Below, piece after piece: positions 4,899 through 6,908 of a stretch of 6,908 bases of DNA. Positions within the stretch are counted from its first letter, which is position 1. Each line of letters opens with the position of its first letter. The translations under genes and the position numbers were made by a program. The notes beneath the pieces are model-generated. The model ran no database searches, was not told the origin of the DNA, and saw only the letters and a list, made by a program, of their open reading frames with translations. This DNA comes from Brevundimonas sp. (lineage in GTDB: Bacteria > Pseudomonadota > Alphaproteobacteria > Caulobacterales > Caulobacteraceae): contig JALAGW010000379.1 of NCBI GenBank assembly GCA_022712235.1, positions 1 to 6,908 on the forward strand, written 5' to 3'.

Positions 4899-6497
4899 AT
4901 GATTCAGCTTGCGCGCTGGAAAGTCGTCCTGGTCGTGCTGTCGCTCGTCATCGGGCTGCTGCTGGCCTTCCCGAGCATGCTCAGCCAGGCGCAGCGCGAC
5001 GCGCTGCCCGGCTGGCTGCCCAAGAACGGCCTGAACCTGGGTCTTGACCTGCAGGGGGGCTCCTACCTCCTGCTGGAGGTCGATGTGCCGGAGATGCGCA
5101 ACAAGCGCGTCACCAATCTGATGGAAGACGTGCGGGTCGCCCTGCGCGAACAGCAGGTCAACATCGGCGCCATGCAGCGCGAGACGGGCGGCGTGGTCGT
5201 CACCATCGCCGATCCCGGTCAGTTCGACACGGCTCTGACGGAGCTGCGCAAGCTGGCGCAGACCGGCATTGCGGCCAATGGCCAGCCGGATCGCACGGTT
5301 TCGCGCCTGAGCGGCAATCGCATCCGGTTCGCCTATACGGACGCTGCGGTGAACGGCATGGGCGCGACGGCGGTGGATCAGTCCATCGAGGTCGTGCGTC
5401 GTCGCCTGGACAGCTCCGGCACCAAGGAAATCGCCATTACTCGCCAGGGCGCGGATCGCATCGTGGTCCAGGCGCCGGGGCAGAGCGATCCGGCCGAGCT
5501 GGAGCGTCTGGTGGGCCGCACCGCCCAGTTGACCTTCCAGATGGTTGATACCTCGACCAATGGTCTGCAGGACGCCATGTCCGGCCGCGTGCCGCCGGAC
5601 GCCGAACTGCTGACCGACGATCAGGGCACGCCCTTCCTGGTGAAGAAGCGCATCCTGGTTTCGGGTGAAAACCTGACCCGCGCCGGCGTAGGCTCGGATC
5701 AGAACGGCCGTCCGGCGATCGACTTCCGCTTCGACGGCCAAGGGGCGCGTCGCTTCGGCGAAGCCACGGCCCAGAACATCGGCAAGCCCTTCGCCATCAT
5801 TCTGGACGGCAAGGTGATTTCGGCCCCGACGATCCAGGGCCCCATCACCGGCGGCACGGGGCAGATCACCGGCAGCTTCTCGATTCAGTCGGCTTCGGAA
5901 CTGGTGAACCTGCTGAACGGGGGCGCCCTGCCGGCGCCGCTGAAGGTCGAGGAACGTCGCGTCGTCACCGCCGAACTGGGCGCCGACGCCGTTCAGGCCG
6001 GCATGATCTCGACCATCATCGGCTTCATCCTGATCTGCGTCTTCATGATCGGCGCCTACGGTTTCCTGTTCGGCGGCGTGTCGGTGCTGGGTCTGGTGCT
6101 GAACGGCATCCTGATCATCGCCGCCATGTCGCTGTTCGGGGCGACCCTGACCCTGCCCGGCATCGCCGGTCTGGTGCTGACCTTCGCCGTGGCCGTGGAC
6201 GCCAACGTGCTGATCTTCGAGCGGATGCGTGACGAAGCGCGGGCCGGTCGGTCGGTCATCGCCTCGATGGATGCCGGTTTCAACAAGGCCATGGGCACGA
6301 TCGTCGACGCCAACCTAACCACCCTGGTCGCGGCGCTGATCATGTTCATGTTCGGCGCGGGGCCCGTGCGCGGCTTCGCCTGGACGCTGACCATCGGCGT
6401 CTTCACCTCCATGTTCTCCTCGGTGATGGTCGCCCAGGTCCTGCTTGGGTACTGGCTCAAAGTCGCCAAGCCCAAAAAACTGCCGATCGCGGAGTGA
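4899..6497 (+). CDS. secD: Protein translocase subunit SecD
   Basis: Inner-membrane RND-superfamily protein that, with SecF, uses the proton motive force to pull preproteins out of SecYEG on the periplasmic side. The first membrane helix is at about residues 8-26 (VVLVVLSLVIGLLLAF). It is followed by the conserved LGLDLQGG (47-54) and a large periplasmic P1 domain, including FRFDGQGARRF and the segment around IGKPFAIILDGKV. Five more helices fill about 368-525. The motif VDANVLIFERMRDE carries Asp434, equivalent to the proton-path Asp519 of E. coli SecD. The 532-residue length is usual for alphaproteobacteria and shorter than the 615-residue E. coli protein. The ribosome site is weak (GAAAAGAG, 4884-4891), consistent with translation following yajC. 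The stop is at 6495-6497, immediately before secF. Confidence 0.98.
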   Translation: MIQLARWKVVLVVLSLVIGLLLAFPSMLSQAQRDALPGWLPKNGLNLGLDLQGGSYLLLEVDVPEMRNKRVTNLMEDVRVALREQQVNIGAMQRETGGVVVTIADPGQFDTALTELRKLAQTGIAANGQPDRTVSRLSGNRIRFAYTDAAVNGMGATAVDQSIEVVRRRLDSSGTKEIAITRQGADRIVVQAPGQSDPAELERLVGRTAQLTFQMVDTSTNGLQDAMSGRVPPDAELLTDDQGTPFLVKKRILVSGENLTRAGVGSDQNGRPAIDFRFDGQGARRFGEATAQNIGKPFAIILDGKVISAPTIQGPITGGTGQITGSFSIQSASELVNLLNGGALPAPLKVEERRVVTAELGADAVQAGMISTIIGFILICVFMIGAYGFLFGGVSVLGLVLNGILIIAAMSLFGATLTLPGIAGLVLTFAVAVDANVLIFERMRDEARAGRSVIASMDAGFNKAMGTIVDANLTTLVAALIMFMFGAGPVRGFAWTLTIGVFTSMFSSVMVAQVLLGYWLKVAKPKKLPIAE

Positions 6498-6502
6498 TGG
6501 CG

Positions 6503-6908
6503 ATGCGTGGATGGCCCCTCATCAAACTGCTTCCGCAGAAGACGAACTTCCGCTTCGTCAAATATGCGCCCGCCGCCGGCGTGATCTCGATCATCCTGTG
6601 CGTGGCCTCGATCGTCGGCTGCTTATATCACGGCCTGAACATGGGTATCGACTTCCGGGGCGGCGCCTCGATGGAAGTGTCCAAGCCCGCCGGACAGGTG
6701 CTGGAACTGGACAAGGTTCGCGGCGCCGTCAGCGAACTGGGTCTGGGCGACGTCCAGGTCCAGGGCATCGACAGCGCCGCCAGCGCCATCGTTCGCTTCC
6801 AGATTCCCGAGGATGAGGGCCAAAGCGCCGTCGTCGCCCGGGTCGAGAAGGCGATCGACGAGGCTGTCGGCGAGGTGAAGTACTCGGGCGTCAGCGTCGT
6901 GGGCTCCA
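6503..6908 (+). CDS. secF: Protein translocase subunit SecF (5' part, runs off window)
   Basis: Partner of SecD in the proton-driven Sec accessory complex of the inner membrane. About 135 codons are present; the frame is open to the end of the window. The N-terminus (MRGWPLIKLLPQKTNFRFV) is typical of alphaproteobacterial SecF. A first membrane helix follows at about residues 24-43, then the family motif MGIDFRGGASMEV (47-59), equivalent to GIDFTGG in E. coli, and the start of the periplasmic P4 domain. Two in-frame starts exist. ATG at 6497 overlaps the secD stop by one base. ATG at 6503 lies eight bases after GGAG (6491-6494). I chose 6503 for spacing; the earlier start adds only Met-Ala. 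Either way it is coupled to secD. Confidence 0.95.
   Translation, partial: MRGWPLIKLLPQKTNFRFVKYAPAAGVISIILCVASIVGCLYHGLNMGIDFRGGASMEVSKPAGQVLELDKVRGAVSELGLGDVQVQGIDSAASAIVRFQIPEDEGQSAVVARVEKAIDEAVGEVKYSGVSVVGS

Noticed and set aside
4491..5741. Long minus-strand open frame opposite yajC and secD
   Set aside because: It runs antisense across two clear Sec genes, its composition is His/Asp/Arg/Ala-rich as expected for a mirror frame, and there is no credible ribosome site or domain.

Overview
The window is about 6.9 kb of GC-rich chromosome (roughly 65-70% GC, strong G/C preference at third codon positions). It carries a conserved housekeeping block read entirely on the + strand. Gene content, gene order and codon use point to an alphaproteobacterium, probably of the Caulobacterales (Brevundimonas- or Caulobacter-like). 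That placement is inferred from the sequence, not from a database match.

Layout: (1) positions 1-97 are a short GC-rich leader that can fold. (2) serS, seryl-tRNA synthetase (98-1570), is longer than the family norm. It has an extra block of about 55-65 residues in front of the TAE serine-binding loop, lying in a stretch of clearly lower GC. (3) Positions 1571-1741 hold a repeat element of two inverted 56-bp arms that match at 47 of 56 positions; its right end supplies the ribosome-binding site of surE. (4) surE (1742-2533) and pcm (2530-3174) overlap by ATGA and look translationally coupled. (5) A 126-base spacer precedes an NlpD-like lipoprotein gene (3301-4395) with a lipobox, one LysM domain and a LytM/M23 domain that has lost most zinc ligands. 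(6) A strong GC hairpin terminator and a candidate promoter separate this from (7) yajC (4542-4856), secD (4899-6497) and the 5' part of secF (from 6503, running off the window), the accessory Sec export operon.

How the genes work together: SerRS serves translation. SurE (nucleotide phosphatase) and Pcm (protein repair methyltransferase) are stress and stationary-phase maintenance enzymes. They sit next to an NlpD-type amidase activator, as in the surE-pcm-nlpD-rpoS cluster of gammaproteobacteria, but no rpoS follows here. The NlpD-like lipoprotein is expected to act in septal peptidoglycan splitting at the outer membrane. YajC-SecD-SecF use the proton motive force to help SecYEG export proteins.

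No wholly new system is visible. The most notable items are the mosaic, insert-bearing serS, the structured repeat that supplies the surE Shine-Dalgarno, and the degenerate LytM domain.
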